DNA from: Pyxicephalus adspersus
Lineage: Eukaryota > Chordata > Amphibia > Anura > Pyxicephalidae
Reading direction: 5' to 3'
DNA length: 64,000 bases
NCBI RefSeq assembly: GCF_032062135.1
Contig: NC_092862.1
Span: 68,275,371-68,339,370 of the forward strand
Shown here: one piece after another, positions 1 through 14,200 of the stretch
How the letters are laid out: each line of letters begins with the position of its first letter
Numbering within the stretch: the first letter of the stretch is position 1
Position numbers and translations under genes: made by a program
Notes under the pieces: generated by a model
What the model was told of the DNA's origin: nothing
The model's input: the letters and a program-made list of their open reading frames with translations, nothing else
Databases searched by the model: none

Positions 1-1281
1 ACAGCTATGAGAGGGGGAGGGACGGCCTGTGTCCCGATCTATTCATATCTGTGCTGTGCTCTCCTCACTCCACCCGGCTCTAATCCGCTATCAGCTCTTA
101 TCAGCGGAGAACGGAGCGAGCAGAGCAGCCTCTCTGCTGTCCATTCAGAGCTGCTGAAAATGTGCAGGGCGGAATAATGACAGCAGGTGGGCGGACCACC
201 CCCAAAACTGGACTGGGGAGAACCATGCACTGTATGTGTATACATCCTCTCCCAATATTGGGACAATTTGGCTTCATCCACCATTCACTATCATTATTCC
301 CCTTTACCCTAACATCGAAATCAGAAGAAAATAATCCCCTTCATTCCACCCAAAGTATAGATGATTTAATGTGTAAAGCTGCATCCAGAATTACCTACTA
401 GTTCTTATGGATTTTTTCACACATTGTTCTACTACTATGTTGTGCCAAGCACAAACCCAGTTTGTTATTGAGCATTTTTTAATTGCATAGTAAACTTCTG
501 TTAAATGGTTAAATTAGATCATGTCTTAAACAGCCACATAGAATAAAGAATGACCGCTTGGATCTTTTGACAGCATAATAGAAATAATTGATTAAAATAA
601 AGACTATTAACTTCCCGCTTTGCTCATTGCTGTTTCTTCCAAGATCAATCACCCATAGAATTATGTCAGTATATTATAGATTATTTTGACTTTTTTATTT
701 TTCCTAACAAGGACTGGCAAATAAAAGCCCTGATGTTTATACACATGTGACAATGTGTGTATAATTTACATATTTCTCTTTGAGTAAATTTATTGTGCTG
801 ACTACTGATACATTTTTTACTTTATTTGTAGCTAAATATAATTTATTTAGAGTGATAAACATGGCATTTCTTTTTTGCTTTTCTGATCTGCGGGCTGTTT
901 TGATTCAGCTTTATTTGCTTTCGCATAAACTAGCTAGGAGAATTATGACAACTGTCTATGCAAAATAGAGGATCGAGCCTAGCAGGGTGTCATCTCATCC
1001 TTAATAGAGCCACTTTTTATGATAAGAATAACTTCTAAATCAAAACAAATAAGCAATGTAGGTGATCCATGGGTACGCTAGTCAGGCGGCGATGGGAAAT
1101 TGATTACCAGTGCTGTCTCAAATTGATAAAGGAGCAGACGAGAAATTAAGTCTGACATTTTATTGCCATTTTGTTTAACATAAACATACTAACATTATTT
1201 GTTACAGTCAGAGAAGCTGTACATTTATGTCTGCAGTGAATGATGTTCAAGAAGTTTCATGTTCCTCTTTTTTTTTTCCAG
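1..1281 (+). other. DROSHA: DROSHA intron upstream of the first visible exon
   Basis: This is intron sequence leading to the splice acceptor at 1280-1281, which is preceded by a run of pyrimidines. The first 250 bases are GC-richer than the rest and may be the end of a dispersed repeat, but I could not identify it. The remainder is AT-rich and holds no coding exon. The preceding DROSHA exons, for RNase IIIa and the central domain, must lie before position 1. Confidence 0.7.
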
Positions 1282-1439
1282 CTTCAGGAGTCTAACACCG
1301 ATCGACAGCTGATTGAGACATCACCGGTCCTTAAGAAGCTGACAAAATTTGAAGAAGCTATTGGAGTTGAGTTTACTCATATACGGCTTCTAGCTCGAGC
1401 TTTCACCTTGAGAACAGTGGGATTTAACCATCTGACCTT
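1282..1439 (+). CDS. DROSHA: DROSHA exon (start of RNase IIIb domain)
   Basis: This exon opens in phase 0 after a long T tract and CAG, and ends with two bases of a Leu codon before GTAAGC. It encodes ESNTDRQLIETSPVL and then the first helices of RIIIDb (FEEAIGVEFTHIRLLARAF, then TLRTVGFNHLT). A second AG six bases downstream, at 1286-1287, could serve as an alternative acceptor that drops two residues (Leu-Gln). Confidence 0.96.
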
Positions 1440-4400
1440 GTAAGCAAAGAACCTGATCTCTTTATCTGTCATCTGTCAGAGACATATAGAGTGAATACCT
1501 TACTTTGTGATGGGAATACTCAATATTAGTCAGTGCGCACACACACAAACACATGGATAGGACATGCAGAAAAAATCAGAATAGGAGACTGAGGAAACCT
1601 TATATACTGAAGCTTCCGGATCATTTTCTTAAAAAACATTATAAAATGAAATAGTTTGAGGCATATTAATGTATTGCATTATGTTGTGTGTGGTTTTTAG
1701 ATTTTTTATCTTTTTATATTAATGCAAAATGCACCGATAGACACTGCAGCAAAAAGGAAACACACACACACACTTTAGGCATCAGCAAATGCAACATATG
1801 TTAAATCTTTTTCAGTTTCCAGAAGATGCCCCCTCAGGCATGGGGAAATCATAAAAGCATTGTGTAGCTTTGCAGTAATCCTAACTCATACCTGCCATGC
1901 AACATGAAACTATATTATCGGCTGCATCAACCTCCTGCAATCTTTAATATATACTAATATGGCACACAATCACTTTTGATTTGTCCATAATAATGTGTTG
2001 ACACCTATTTCCTGTGTAGATTGGTTTTAATGACAGAACGTGTGGTCAGATGTAAAATGTTAGTTTACTTTAATTGGACAACAGCTCTGTATTATTGTTT
2101 TCATAAATATTTTTAGAGGATCAAAAGAAACATCTAATAAGAATAAATGATATAACTCTAAATTGTAATTGTAATTCATGAGCCATTTAGCCATTGTGTT
2201 AGATAGGTTGATAGGCCAGAGTCTTGTCCTATCCATATCCTTTTTTTTTTTTTTTTTAGAAATGCTAGACCTCCCTCTCTACAGCTTGAAGCGAGAACAA
2301 GTCAGTAAGGTAGATAATCCTACATGGGGACTAAAATAAAATAAAAAGATTATGCAAAAATGCTTTAAAAAGTATCTTAAAATGAATAATGATAATGTTC
2401 CATTAAAGTAACTTCAGCTGTCCTACTGAAATTTTTAGCAAATTATGTGCAGATAAAAAGACAGTAAGTAGAAAATTAGTAAAATTATATATTTATAAGA
2501 CACCCAATTTGAGTTCTAGTGTTTTAGCCAGAAATTGCCATTTATCTAACTAAGAGCAGCAGCCCAGAGAGCAATGAAGGCATGATCTAACATTATAACT
2601 TTATAGGATATATATTGTAAATTGCTGTTTGTCATTTTGCCATTTCACCAATTTCCAGTTTTATCTATATAGGCTTTGAATTTTACATCTCTTTAAAATG
2701 TGAGCTTTTTATTTTGAGGAATACACAGGCTAAGATGTAAAACCACACTGTAAAGAGAATATATAATACTGTTGTACATGTTTTTTCTTTGTATGCAGTA
2801 TGGTAAAAATATTAGGTAAATATGAAATACTGAATACTAATGTTGTGTAGTCATCTATCTTTTTAACAGATGGAGCTCCATTGTTTGTCATATATTACTA
2901 TGACATTTCAGCTGTGCTGAAAGACCTTTTTTTGTTATGAGAGCTGCAATAGGTCATCAGAGCAGTTTCTCATCCCCCTGATCTTATTAGAGTCCTCAAA
3001 AGGCTACTCAGGAAGACTACTGTACTGTCTACTGGGTTTATGTGATTGGATCATCTCTGTTACTAACATGTTGATCAAAGAAATACAATTAGATCCATAA
3101 ATATTTGGACAGAGACAACTTTTTTTTTTCTAATTTTGGTTCTGTACATTACTACAATTAGTTTTAATTGAAACAACTCAGATGCAGTTGAACTACAGAC
3201 TTTCAGCTTTAATTCAGTGCGTTGAACAAAAAGATTGCAAAAAAAAATGTGGGGAACTAAAGCCTTTTTTTTACACAATCATTTCATTTTAGGGGCTCAA
3301 AAGTAATTGGACAATTGACTCCAAGGCTATTTCATGGGCTGGAGTGGGCAATTCCTTTGTTATCAATTAAGCAGATAAAAGCCCTGGAGTTGATATGGGG
3401 GGGGGGGGGGTGCACTCCATGCAGGTGAAATAAGCAAATAAGCTGCAAAAACAGAAAAAACCCATCCAAGAATTTGCTACAATATTAGGAGTGGCAAAAT
3501 CTACAGTTTGGTACATCATGAGAAAGAAACAAAGCACTTGAGAACTCAGCAACGCCAAAAGACCTGGATGTCCACGGAAGACAACAGTGGTGGATGATTG
3601 CAGAATAATTTCCATGGTGAAGAGCAACCCCTTTACAACAGCCAACCAAGTGAACAACACTCTCCAGGAGATAGGCGTATCGATATCCAAGTCTACCATA
3701 AAGAGAAGACTGCATGAAGATAACTACAGGGGGTGCACTGCAAGGTGCAAGCCACTCATAAGCCTCATAATGGCCTGGCAGAACATTAAAAAGAAGGAAA
3801 CCCAGCATCTGGTGATGTCCATGAGTTCAAGACTACAGGCTGTCATTGCCAGCAAAGGGTTTTCAACCAAGTATTAGAAAATGTACATTTTATTTTCGGC
3901 TTTTTAATTTGTCCAATTACTTTTGAGCCCCTGAAATGAAGTGATTGTGTTAAAAAAGACTTTAGTTCCCCAGATTTTTATGCAATCATTTTGTTCAACC
4001 TATTGAATTAAAGCTGAAAGTCTACAGTTTAACTGCATCTGAGTTGTTTCATTTAAAATTAATTGTGGTAATGTACAGAACCAAAATTAGAAAAAAGTTG
4101 TCTCTTGTCTAAATATTTATGGACCTAACTGTATGTCATTCTGGATAATCTTTGAACAAAGATAACACTGGCCGACAGGGTAAGCTTTTTTACATGAAAT
4201 ACTTTAATATTTTTAACAACCTACATTTGCTTTTACAGGTCTCTGCATTCTCTTAAAGCCTATGTATATGCAAATACCCCCCCCCCCCCCCAGATTGATG
4301 TGTATTTGTTATAACTGGCACTGTCACAAAGTTAAAGTTGTTGATTTGATACGTATCTTTAAAGTTTGGAATATTTAATAACAGTCAAGAAAGGTGAGAA

Positions 4401-7400
4401 AATGCCAGTTGTTAATATGATTTCTTGGACATCAAACCTACCTCATTGTTGACTCACTTTCACCAATGGTGTTTCTGACCATTTATTTGGGGTAAATGTA
4501 GAGCACACGACTTCCAAAAACTGGCCTCTGTATAGGCTGCCAATTTACAGAATCTTAACTATGTAAAGGTGCATGTCACCCAAGATAAACATGCTTAAAT
4601 ATTGCAAGCAAAAGTCCAACATCTGTGCCTATGTCTCCTGGCACTGCTCAGTGATCCATCCTGCTGCATCACTGAATATCAACAGCTTCTGTTTCATGTG
4701 GGGAAGGACACAGTAAGGTGTCACTCACTTTTCCTCCTTTCTATACAATTAGCCTGATTGATTAAAGCTCTCCAAGGCTGGAGAGGATACACTTTTACCG
4801 ATGAAGCTGGGTGACCCAGCAAACCTGGAATGGATCTGGTCCAGGATTGAAAACTTTTGCTAACAAATAGCAATTTACTTTAGGAAATCCATTCCAGGTT
4901 TGCTGGATAACCCAGCTTAACTGTGGAAAGTGTATCCTCTCGAGCCTTGGAGATCTTTAATAAATCAGCCCCAATGAACAGAGCTGTCTTTATACCACTC
5001 ATTCATTCACTGACAATCTTTCCAGCAACAGTGCCCTACATGGCTTTAGATTTAACTGATATGAGATAACATTTCTCTTATAAAAATTAGAGAAAATCTT
5101 TAATAACTTCCATTGTCATTAAAGTCAATGTCTTTTAAAACAAGTACAAACCCAAAAATGATGTTAAGTTTCCTGTCTGTACAGTTCAGTTTAGTATGTT
5201 CTGTTAACAAATATTAGAATTCTTGACATTCTCAAATCTGCCGTTTGCTATAAGATTAATGCAGAAGGCATATGTGAAAGCTTTGGCCTCTGTGCTTTGG
5301 GAACTGGCAGTGCAGCCTGCTTTCTGAAACTGCTGTTTCCCAGACCGCTACGGTCATCCATTTGTTATCTGCGACTTTTAATAATAAAGACTCTTCCTGA
5401 CCTATTTTTTTTTTCTGCAATAGAGATGCTTAGACACAGCCAGGTATTTCATGTAATGCCATCATTTTACAAAGAGACAAGTACTTTGTCCTTGATCCTT
5501 TTTTTTTTTTTTTTTCCTTTATTTAGGCCACAAGGCCTTAGCGAGAAGAAGGCTTTGCAATCATGTGTATTTTGTAAAATAGGAGCAGTAAATGAATACC
5601 ATTTGTCTATGTATGCAGTACCAAAAGAAAATGTGTATATGACTCTTTATTTTTAATTTGCTACTCCTTGAGTGATTATCGATTTTTCTCTGTTATCAAT
5701 TTTTCTTTCCCTTATCCTACAGAGGCCACAACCAAAGGATGGAATTCCTGGGTGACTCCATAATGCAGCTGGTAGCCACCGAATATTTATTCATACATTT
5801 CCCCGGTCATCACGAGGGCCACTTAACGGTGAGAAACACATAAATCATGCTCCGAGCAGGCAGGCTTCACAGGCGGAGCTGGGCATTTAGTGAATTATTC
5901 TGCTTTTGATTAATAACTAGGTACTCTGTCAGCATGGCTCCTTGCTGGAGATTTGTGGATTTTTAAAAAATATGTTGCATTGGCATGGCACAGTGATTTA
6001 TGAGCTTAAAGCTTCATGCGGTCTTTGTTTCTTCAGCTTGACAAATCAATAATGTAATCAGTGATAAGCTTTGTATGTTCATAGTGGCATTGGTGCTTGT
6101 TTCACAGATAGAAGCATTAAGGCTTTTTGTGTAACTGATTCATACCAGGGTTGCAGGCCTTTGCATGCTGCTTACTTAATTAAAGTTTCTGATTGAAAAC
6201 GTTGAAGGTAATAAAAGCTTTTCTTTTTGTTTTCAGTCAAGATTCAGAGACATGGTGTGCTGCTTTAGCTCACTTGTACGCTAATTTTTATATTGTCGTA
6301 AGCTACTAGGAGACTTTTTAATCCATCTACAATAAAATAATATTATAATGACTATGGTGCACAATTTAGTTTTGTATAAATAACCATGCTTTGAGGAATC
6401 AGAAGGTGTACTGCGTCCTAGGCCCAATATTCCCGAAGATCCTTTTCAATGACAATTATTGCACGTGTGTACTTAGCCAAAGGCTTAGGAAGAAAACAAA
6501 TTTAAAGAAAAAACACAAAATTTCAAGCATTGTGTGCTACCAGGGATTTAACAATGGTCAGTTTGTAGCCGCTAATAGAGAGAAGTAGAAAGGGGACATA
6601 CAGCATTTGCCAAGGTGGAATTTTCTGCATCTGCTATTTAGTGGAATTAGGAAGGGGTGCAAAAAAATAAAATAAAAAAGGCTTACATAGTTTGCTGAGG
6701 AAATTGGGGAGTTTTTAAATAAAAAAAAAAAAGTACAGACACAAAACATGTTTTTTGCATTGTAGCAAGATGCTGATTCCTCCCAGTGAACTCCAACCTC
6801 TTGTGGAATGGCTTGCTCATTCTTCATTTCAGTCACAGCAGAGATATGTAAAACAGTAATTGTGATATAGCTCTCTGTTCCCCACTTTGTAAGTCTTCAG
6901 CCCCCTTAGTCTAAAGCTGCGTACACACTTCCAATTTTTATCGTTCAAAATGAACGACAAACGACGAACGATCGATTGGGCAAAAATCGTTCGTAAAAAA
7001 AGTAACCAACGACGCCGACGAACGAGGAAAGTCGTTGGAAATGAACGACCGGACCGGCGGATCGGATTGGACGACGATCGTTGACCATCGTTCGTGTGTA
7101 CGATCGTTCATTGATCGTCCATGGTCTGAGCATGCGTGATGAACGAACGTTCCTGTGGTGCACGTAACTTCCTGTATCGTTCAAACGATCGCATCTATTG
7201 TGTGTACAATATCTACGAACGATCGTGTCGTTATCTGTATGTACAGGATCGGTGATATACGATCGTTCGCAGATATCGTGCAGGATCATTCGTCGTTCGT
7301 TTACCAACGATAATAATTGGAAGTGTGTACGTAGCTTTAGTCGCTGCTTCCAGATTTACGAGAACCATCAACAGCCCTACTAGGGCTGACAGCAGTCTTC

Positions 7401-8158
7401 TGGATAAGGCCAACTATTTCCAGCTAATGAAATAAATTCTTGATTGTTGTTTATTTAAAGGCAATCTGTACCTTATGAGTGTCTTGTTCAGATAGCTTTG
7501 CCTACACCATCCTAATCTTCCACTTTGACCCCCACAGACTGTCCACTATTTTTCCTTCAATGCTGCCACAACTGCTTGTTTACACTGCTTAAGAAGGACT
7601 GATACTCACTGAGTTTTTTTTGTATGAAGAAAAAAATTGCCTAGACCAGGACCTTAGCGGAATGTCAGACCACTCTTATAAATGTCTTTTTTGTCTTAGA
7701 CTTGTCTGTGTTTCCTAGATCTCACTCTTGACCTGTGCCTCTTTTTTGACTTTGACAGCACACTCTTCAACATTTAATTGTACCCAGGAGTATTGCAATT
7801 GACTATAGTGTATCTTCACGTCCTTAATCACTATAGAGAGCCTCTAAGAATTGACCTACCTCCAACTTGACATCATTTCTCTTATGATGCCAGAAACCAG
7901 TATAATTCTACAGAGTACATGTGGAAGCCACAGTGCTTTGTCAAGGCCCCTATGTAAAGTATGGTCCCTAACTTTAAACTATCAGAGTTTCTAGAGGCTG
8001 TCCATTCTTTTTTCCCTAAAAGCAACTTGCCTACCTTTAACCTACAACATCTATTTTCTAGTATGTCAACACACACCTAAAGCCATCTACTATAGACTTT
8101 GAAACTTGAAGCAAAGGTTTTATAAACCACAGTAGAAGCTGAAAATTATGTAAATAAT

Positions 8159-8206
<48 letters not shown>

Positions 8207-11200
8207 GCGCTGGCAGAGAGCACAGGATGTTTTACTGGATTACTCACTTAACAGACCAAAAAGCGTTCAAACATGATGTTTGTTGTTGAGGTTTACATAC
8301 ACTTCAACCAGTAAGATTAGCCATGAGTAATCTCAATCATTCAGTTCATTAGTGTGTACAATTAGACATTCCTGCCCATCAAAAAATCGTTAAGCAACTG
8401 TGAATCCATTGTATCCTATTTGCTTATTGACAGATCCTAAGTTGGCCATAGGCTGATGATCTTGGCTTGAAAAAAACTGATTGTTACTGACCTTACGTTA
8501 TCATAATGCTTGGACCTCCTGCTCGTTGACATATTATACCCAGGAATTGCTCCACAGTTGAGCCCATTCCTTTATTAAATATGTCAGAACGCAGATATTC
8601 AAAACAGGACTTCTGAGTATCTCTCTGCAATAATACCATATTTTCTGACCCTCCTCTTTACATCTCTGGATACAATATGGGCGATATCAGGCTCTATAGC
8701 ATGCCAGCACCTTGATTCCTGAGCTTTTTTGAGCATTGGCATACCCTCAATTCAGAATATTTTCTATTGAGCTTGGACTTGCTGACTCATTTGCAAGGGA
8801 AGCCGGTGGAATAGGAACGTGGTTGTGCTGTTGGGCTGTATGCTCGTATATCGGTTTGAGGACTTGAGGGCGTAAACTGAATATTGCTATTTATATTGAA
8901 AACTGAAAGAGATTACTCACAATTAGCTAAACGGGATTTAAATATAACATTGCTGCCATGACCACCTTCCTCCTTGAAACCATTTTAAATGAGGGCTGCT
9001 GGAAGTACAAACATCAGACTTCTCCTCTCCTTCCTCCTGAAGAAGCGGATTTTTTCCGCGAAACACGTTAAGTAATTCAGAATATAAACCCTTTGGAGGT
9101 ATTCTGTAAGGAGAGATCATTATATATACCCACGATTTTACTGTGTTTTTTATATTTGAAATGACTTTTCAAATATTATTTTAAAAACTTTTAATATTAT
9201 TTAAATTTTGTTATTTTTGTAGTTAATGTTGATGGTATTGGCTTTAAAAGTCCCGCTTAAAATTGATGACTTTCATCGCATATCTTTTTCAATGGTTTGC
9301 TTTGAGCAAACGTTCCTTTTAACACTTAAATTATACATTATTTTTTATTGCTCAACAGGAGGCTGACCTTGTTATCCAAGGTCTGTGAAAAAATTCTGAA
9401 TAAAACCCTGAACTAGTCCCATTGACCTTGCAGTGTTTTGAATTCCTGTATGTTTGTTACCTGCATACATTAGTTGCAAATGAGATATTGCAGTTTTGCA
9501 CTCTTTTGTGTTAAAAATAGATGCTAGTTTGTGAAGACTGTGATAAACACATTCCACGGCAACCCTGAACCCCAGAAAAAGCGTGTTTAAAAAAAATATT
9601 AAAAAAAAATAACAATTTGGTAGCTTCGTAATGATGGTCTCATATGAAAGGTAATTTTACAATGTCTGTGCATGACTAGTTTTTGACATATGTAAATGTA
9701 TATTTACCCCCATTGCAGGAGCCCAACATGAGTGGCTTTTGATACTTTGCTATCTTATATATAGATCTCATATAGATTTCTAGATCTCTATTCTGATTTC
9801 TAACCACTAATTTATATACTGTATATTCATGCAAACAGCAGAACCTGTTTGTGCTAATTTCTTGGTTTGAATGCTTTGAAGTCTAGTGATGTACCATATT
9901 TTTAAGACCATAAGACGCAGGGAGATTGCACGGTGGAACATTGCACGGTGGAACATTGCACGGTGGAACATTGCACGGTGGAACATTGCACTACAAGACT
10001 ATAGTGAAAGGAAAGCTACAGCTTACCTTTCATAGGATAATGACGTGCTGCGCAAGTAAACCCAGCACTGCTCACCTCACACTGCCCTCCTCCTGCTCCC
10101 TCTGTCTCCCTCCCCACTTCCCACTGTTACACGGAGCCTTCTTACACAGAAACACATCCCCAGCATCTCTATAGACGTGAGCTGCTGATAAACACAAGGA
10201 GGGTAAAGACGGGGCTCTGCTATCGATAGGATAAGGTAGGGGTGAACGGCTTTATGTTTTTTGTAATCTGGACGGGAGGCTGCAGAACGGAGGGGACCAT
10301 GTTGCAGGGGGGATCCCAGGCTAGATGGAACTGCAGCCGCCTGCGGGGGCCCCCCTTGGAAGCATGAGAGAGTATTTAGACCATAAGACACACACCCATT
10401 TTCCCTCCACTTTCGGGGTTAAAAAAGTGCGTCCTATAGTCTGAAAAATACTGTATATACTTTACATTGGACTTTGCCATATCTGTAGGTTTGTTAGGTA
10501 TGCTTCAAATTACTTATGACAAAGATTTATGTATTTTATATGCACACATATATATGTGCCTATGATGAAAAAAAGCTAGGTATTGGAGGTCGGGAGTGAA
10601 TAATATTCTGAACTATAATTACCGATACTTGTCAGACATGACTGACATTGCTAAGATCTGTAAAGAAAGTTCTTTATTATTCACAATGAGCATTTATCTT
10701 TCATGTAACATTGGGTGCCCTAATCTGTCTAAAATACCTAAAGAGTGACAGTTCGAGAAGAACAGATTTAATAAAGAGAATGGCTTTAGAAATAATGAGA
10801 GATCGCTGCTTAAGGAAACTTTTCAACAAAATTATGAGTCAGTCAGCAATGCAGAATTTAAGCCAGAAAAGCGTACATAAATTAGGGAAAATGCTAATAC
10901 GTTAAAATCCTATGATAGGCTTGTTAGTTCCTTTGTTTTGTTTTGGCTTGGATTGGAGATTTTGCTTGAGTTATGAAGACACATACCTACTCTAAAGAAC
11001 ACTAAAAGCTGATCTTAAGTGGTCCCATTTTTTATGTTGTCAGGATTTTGGATTGTATTGCTGTTTTTATGTCCCCTCATTATCTTGTTCTCTGTGCATC
11101 TTGCAGCTGCTGCGTAGTTCACTGGTGAACAACAGGACACAGGCCAAGGTAGCGGAGGAGCTGGGTATGCAGGAGTTTGCCATCACAAATGATAAAACAA

Positions 11201-14200
11201 AGAGACCTGTTGCTCTCCGGACCAAGACTTTGGCAGATTTATTGGAATGTAAGTTAAAACAGAAAACCATCACCTTGTGTGCCTTGATAAATACATAGAA
11301 ATAACTAGTGTGCTGTTTAGAGTGAAAGGTATGTGTAAGCCTAAGCATAGAAAAAGCCAGGGATGCAGGTTTGTGAATTTAAAATAAAATAATTGCATCA
11401 TGGTTCTGATACGGGGTTACATCTAATATGTACTGATTGCACATATTATTTTTAATTTAAAAGCACATGCTAAATCCTGATAAATAATTAAAACTGACAT
11501 AGTTAAAAAAAAAAAGTGTTTTTGTAAAATAATGATTTTTTATAAATATATATATATTATTTTCAGAAGACACAAAACGTCTTTCGTTTTACAAACTGTT
11601 CAGTAGTAACCTGCTATTACATTCCAGATGACTCTGAAAATTAGTGATTAGTATAGGTATATCTAATATTTTGATATTCTTCAACAGGAAAATATTTCCA
11701 AGCTTAAGTAAAGCATATATTTAGTGCTGAGGTACCATGTTGGAAATAACATTCAAGATTTCTAACTAGAATGGACACACCTCTAGAAATCTGACATTTG
11801 GCCAGCTAAAAGGATCATTTTTGTCTAAAGCTGCCTTTTTTATTATGGAATTTTATTCAGTAAATGTTATTCTTTACTAAAGCCCTGCTTGCAGAGGCTG
11901 AATATATTGCTTATTATCCAGCACATTTAAAAGCCTGATTTTTAGCCTGTGTTTGTGTTGAAAACTATTTCTATAGGCAAGCAGTTTTCTTTTACATATA
12001 GTTTCTTTTACATATACAATGTACGTAATTATGACTCTACCATGAGGTCATGTGTTAGTTGATGCAATCACTGTATAACTTCTAATATTTTGCTGTCTGT
12101 TCTGAAAGTTCAGTTGGATTCCATAACTTCATTTAAAATATTATATATTTATTAAAAGATATCTTTTAAAATGTATGATCAGTTATAGATATATATATAT
12201 TTGAGTAACTGGTGACCCATCTAAAGCAGCATTGGAAATCGAAGTACATTTTTCTTTTGCATACAAATCATATATTATATTATATTACTGCTTTAGTTTT
12301 ACTTAACAAATATTATTTAATTTCTTTCCTATATTTTTTAGAGGTACTATAATTTTAATGTAAATATTATATATAAAAATATATATAAAATATAATATAG
12401 TTTTTTTTTCTTCAGTAGCAGTGCCTTTAGTTTTATTTATTAAACTGAAAAGTCAACTTTGAAATGAAAGCTAAAAATGTTGTTTCTTTTTTTTCCCTGC
12501 TTGTTTTACTTTTATGTCACATTTTGGAGCTTTTTTCTGTTCTTGCAATAGCTCCCTATTTTCATGATGTTGTTTTTCCATTTGGGCAGTTCACCAGGAC
12601 AATTTTGTGAAATATAATTTCTTTGCATTTCCTTCCTGTGTAAAATGCAGTTTTGGGAGGTAAAAAGACAAGACTTGCTCATATTTAAAATTTCATTCTC
12701 CAGCAGGGGTTTGGAATGTAAGAAACAACTAAGCTGACCTGCGCCTAATATTAAGAACTGCCTGAATATTGTCAAATAAATTTGGTTTATATTTGACTAG
12801 GTCTGACTCCTGTGAGTCCATCAAATCATTCCAGAGCAGACTTTGTGAACGTTAGTTACCATGATAAAATTGTAACAATATGCATCTTTAGTGGTGCATT
12901 GTGCATCTGTTTCCTTACTCCATTCCAGCTAATTAATTTAAAGATCAGTTTCTTTGTAATGCAGTTATGATATTTGGGGTACTGGAATGCTTCACATATG
13001 ACACGTAGATAGATGTTAGCTAGTGTAATTTGATCAGAGGTTAGTGGAGAACATTCAAACTCTGTCACAGTGACTGCCTAAAATTAACATAAATGATTGC
13101 ATAGTTAGTACTATTGTCAGCTGTGGAACAGTCAGCAGTCCAATGCCAAAGGTTTTACTAGACAGCGTTCCAAGGCTTGTAAATTCAGCAGTGCATGATT
13201 GTGCAAAGTCAAGGGTGATCTTTGGGCAAGCAGCTTAGAATACATGGTTAAATTGTTTATATGGATGTTGTTTTACCTGCAAAATGATTTGTATTTTTGC
13301 CCGAGTCCATTAGTAAGATATACAAAGCCTTGACTGGAAACAGAACTGAACTAGTGACCTGATACTGTTGCAGTTAAGCAATACAGCTAGGTCACCTACC
13401 ATCCTTCTACTTTGTGATTTAATGGTGAATGAGAAACAAAAGACTGGTGAACTTCCCCTTTGCTGTCTCCTCTTATGTTTTAGCATATTTTTTTTTCCAC
13501 CATATGAGTACTCTAAAAAACCTGATTGGCTTTTAGTGCTGCACCAACTAAATGCAATAAAACTTTATTACAATTTTAGTATTTCTCCAACAGACAGCAT
13601 ACAAGTAACATAAAATTACGGTTTATTTACAGTTTTGCTAAGGTTTGGTTTACAAAGTAACCTAAAATTACAGTTTATATAAATATCGTGACATGTCTAT
13701 TTCCCCTTGTGGCTTGGAGTTGAGCAGCCATGGAATAGATGGAGATACAAAGCATTACCTTACACAGGTATTATAATTTAGCACTATGATGATTTGCTGC
13801 CAGAGATATCTTTTTTACCTTCTGGAAGATCTTGCTGGGCTGTAACTTTCTGAACTACCTTTTTTCTTACTGAAAAGAGACTACTAAATATAAAAACATC
13901 TAGGACAGCATTAATTGAATGAGTAAAAGGGGCAGAACTCTGTCAGAGGCCCAGTACAATATTAGATCCGCTGCTTTAGGTTTCATTAAAACTATTAAGA
14001 AGAAAAGATCGGGCCATTCCTAGGGCACCTGTCATAGTATTGGAAAAAAAAATCTTTCCTGTGCTAGTGGTGTGGTGCATGATTTGATCATGATTGATAC
14101 ACAGGAAAATAGTGAGGGGTATTTTATATTGGTGGGGTGATGCCATTTTTATAGACACATGTTTTTGTTTTTTGGGGGTTTTTTTTTATATAATATTATT

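Larger units (their letters stand above)
1440..5722 (+). other. DROSHA: DROSHA intron (4.3 kb)
   Basis: The donor is GTAAGC and the acceptor is CTACAG. The intron carries the Tc1 element at 3086-4131 and a palindromic MITE at 4751-4973. The remainder is AT-rich, with homopolymer runs (T17 near 2240, G11 near 3401, C14 near 4278, T17 near 5499). No exon-like open frame with splice sites was seen. Confidence 0.85.
5829..11106 (+). other. DROSHA: DROSHA intron (5.3 kb)
   Basis: The intron holds a Harbinger-type MITE (6915-7336), an (AT)n run (8165-8206), a hammerhead-like motif (9033-9070) and a MITE with ATAAGACGC ends (9892-10455). The stretch 7,350-8,160 shows nothing recognisable. The segment around 8,290-8,320 contains GTTTACATACACTTCAACC, which resembles the end of a Tc1-type element, but no partner end was found. 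Confidence 0.85.

Noticed and set aside
6945..7413. Overlapping open frames rich in Arg, Ser and Thr
   Set aside because: They are produced by the CpG-rich palindromic MITE interior, open in several frames at once.
8275..8640. GTTTACATACACTTCAACC resembling a Sleeping Beauty-type end
   Set aside because: Only a short match. No partner inverted repeat, TA boundary or transposase remnant was found.
9926..10174. Open frame with HGGTL repeats
   Set aside because: It is the in-frame reading of a 15-bp tandem repeat within a MITE, with no domain or expression signal.
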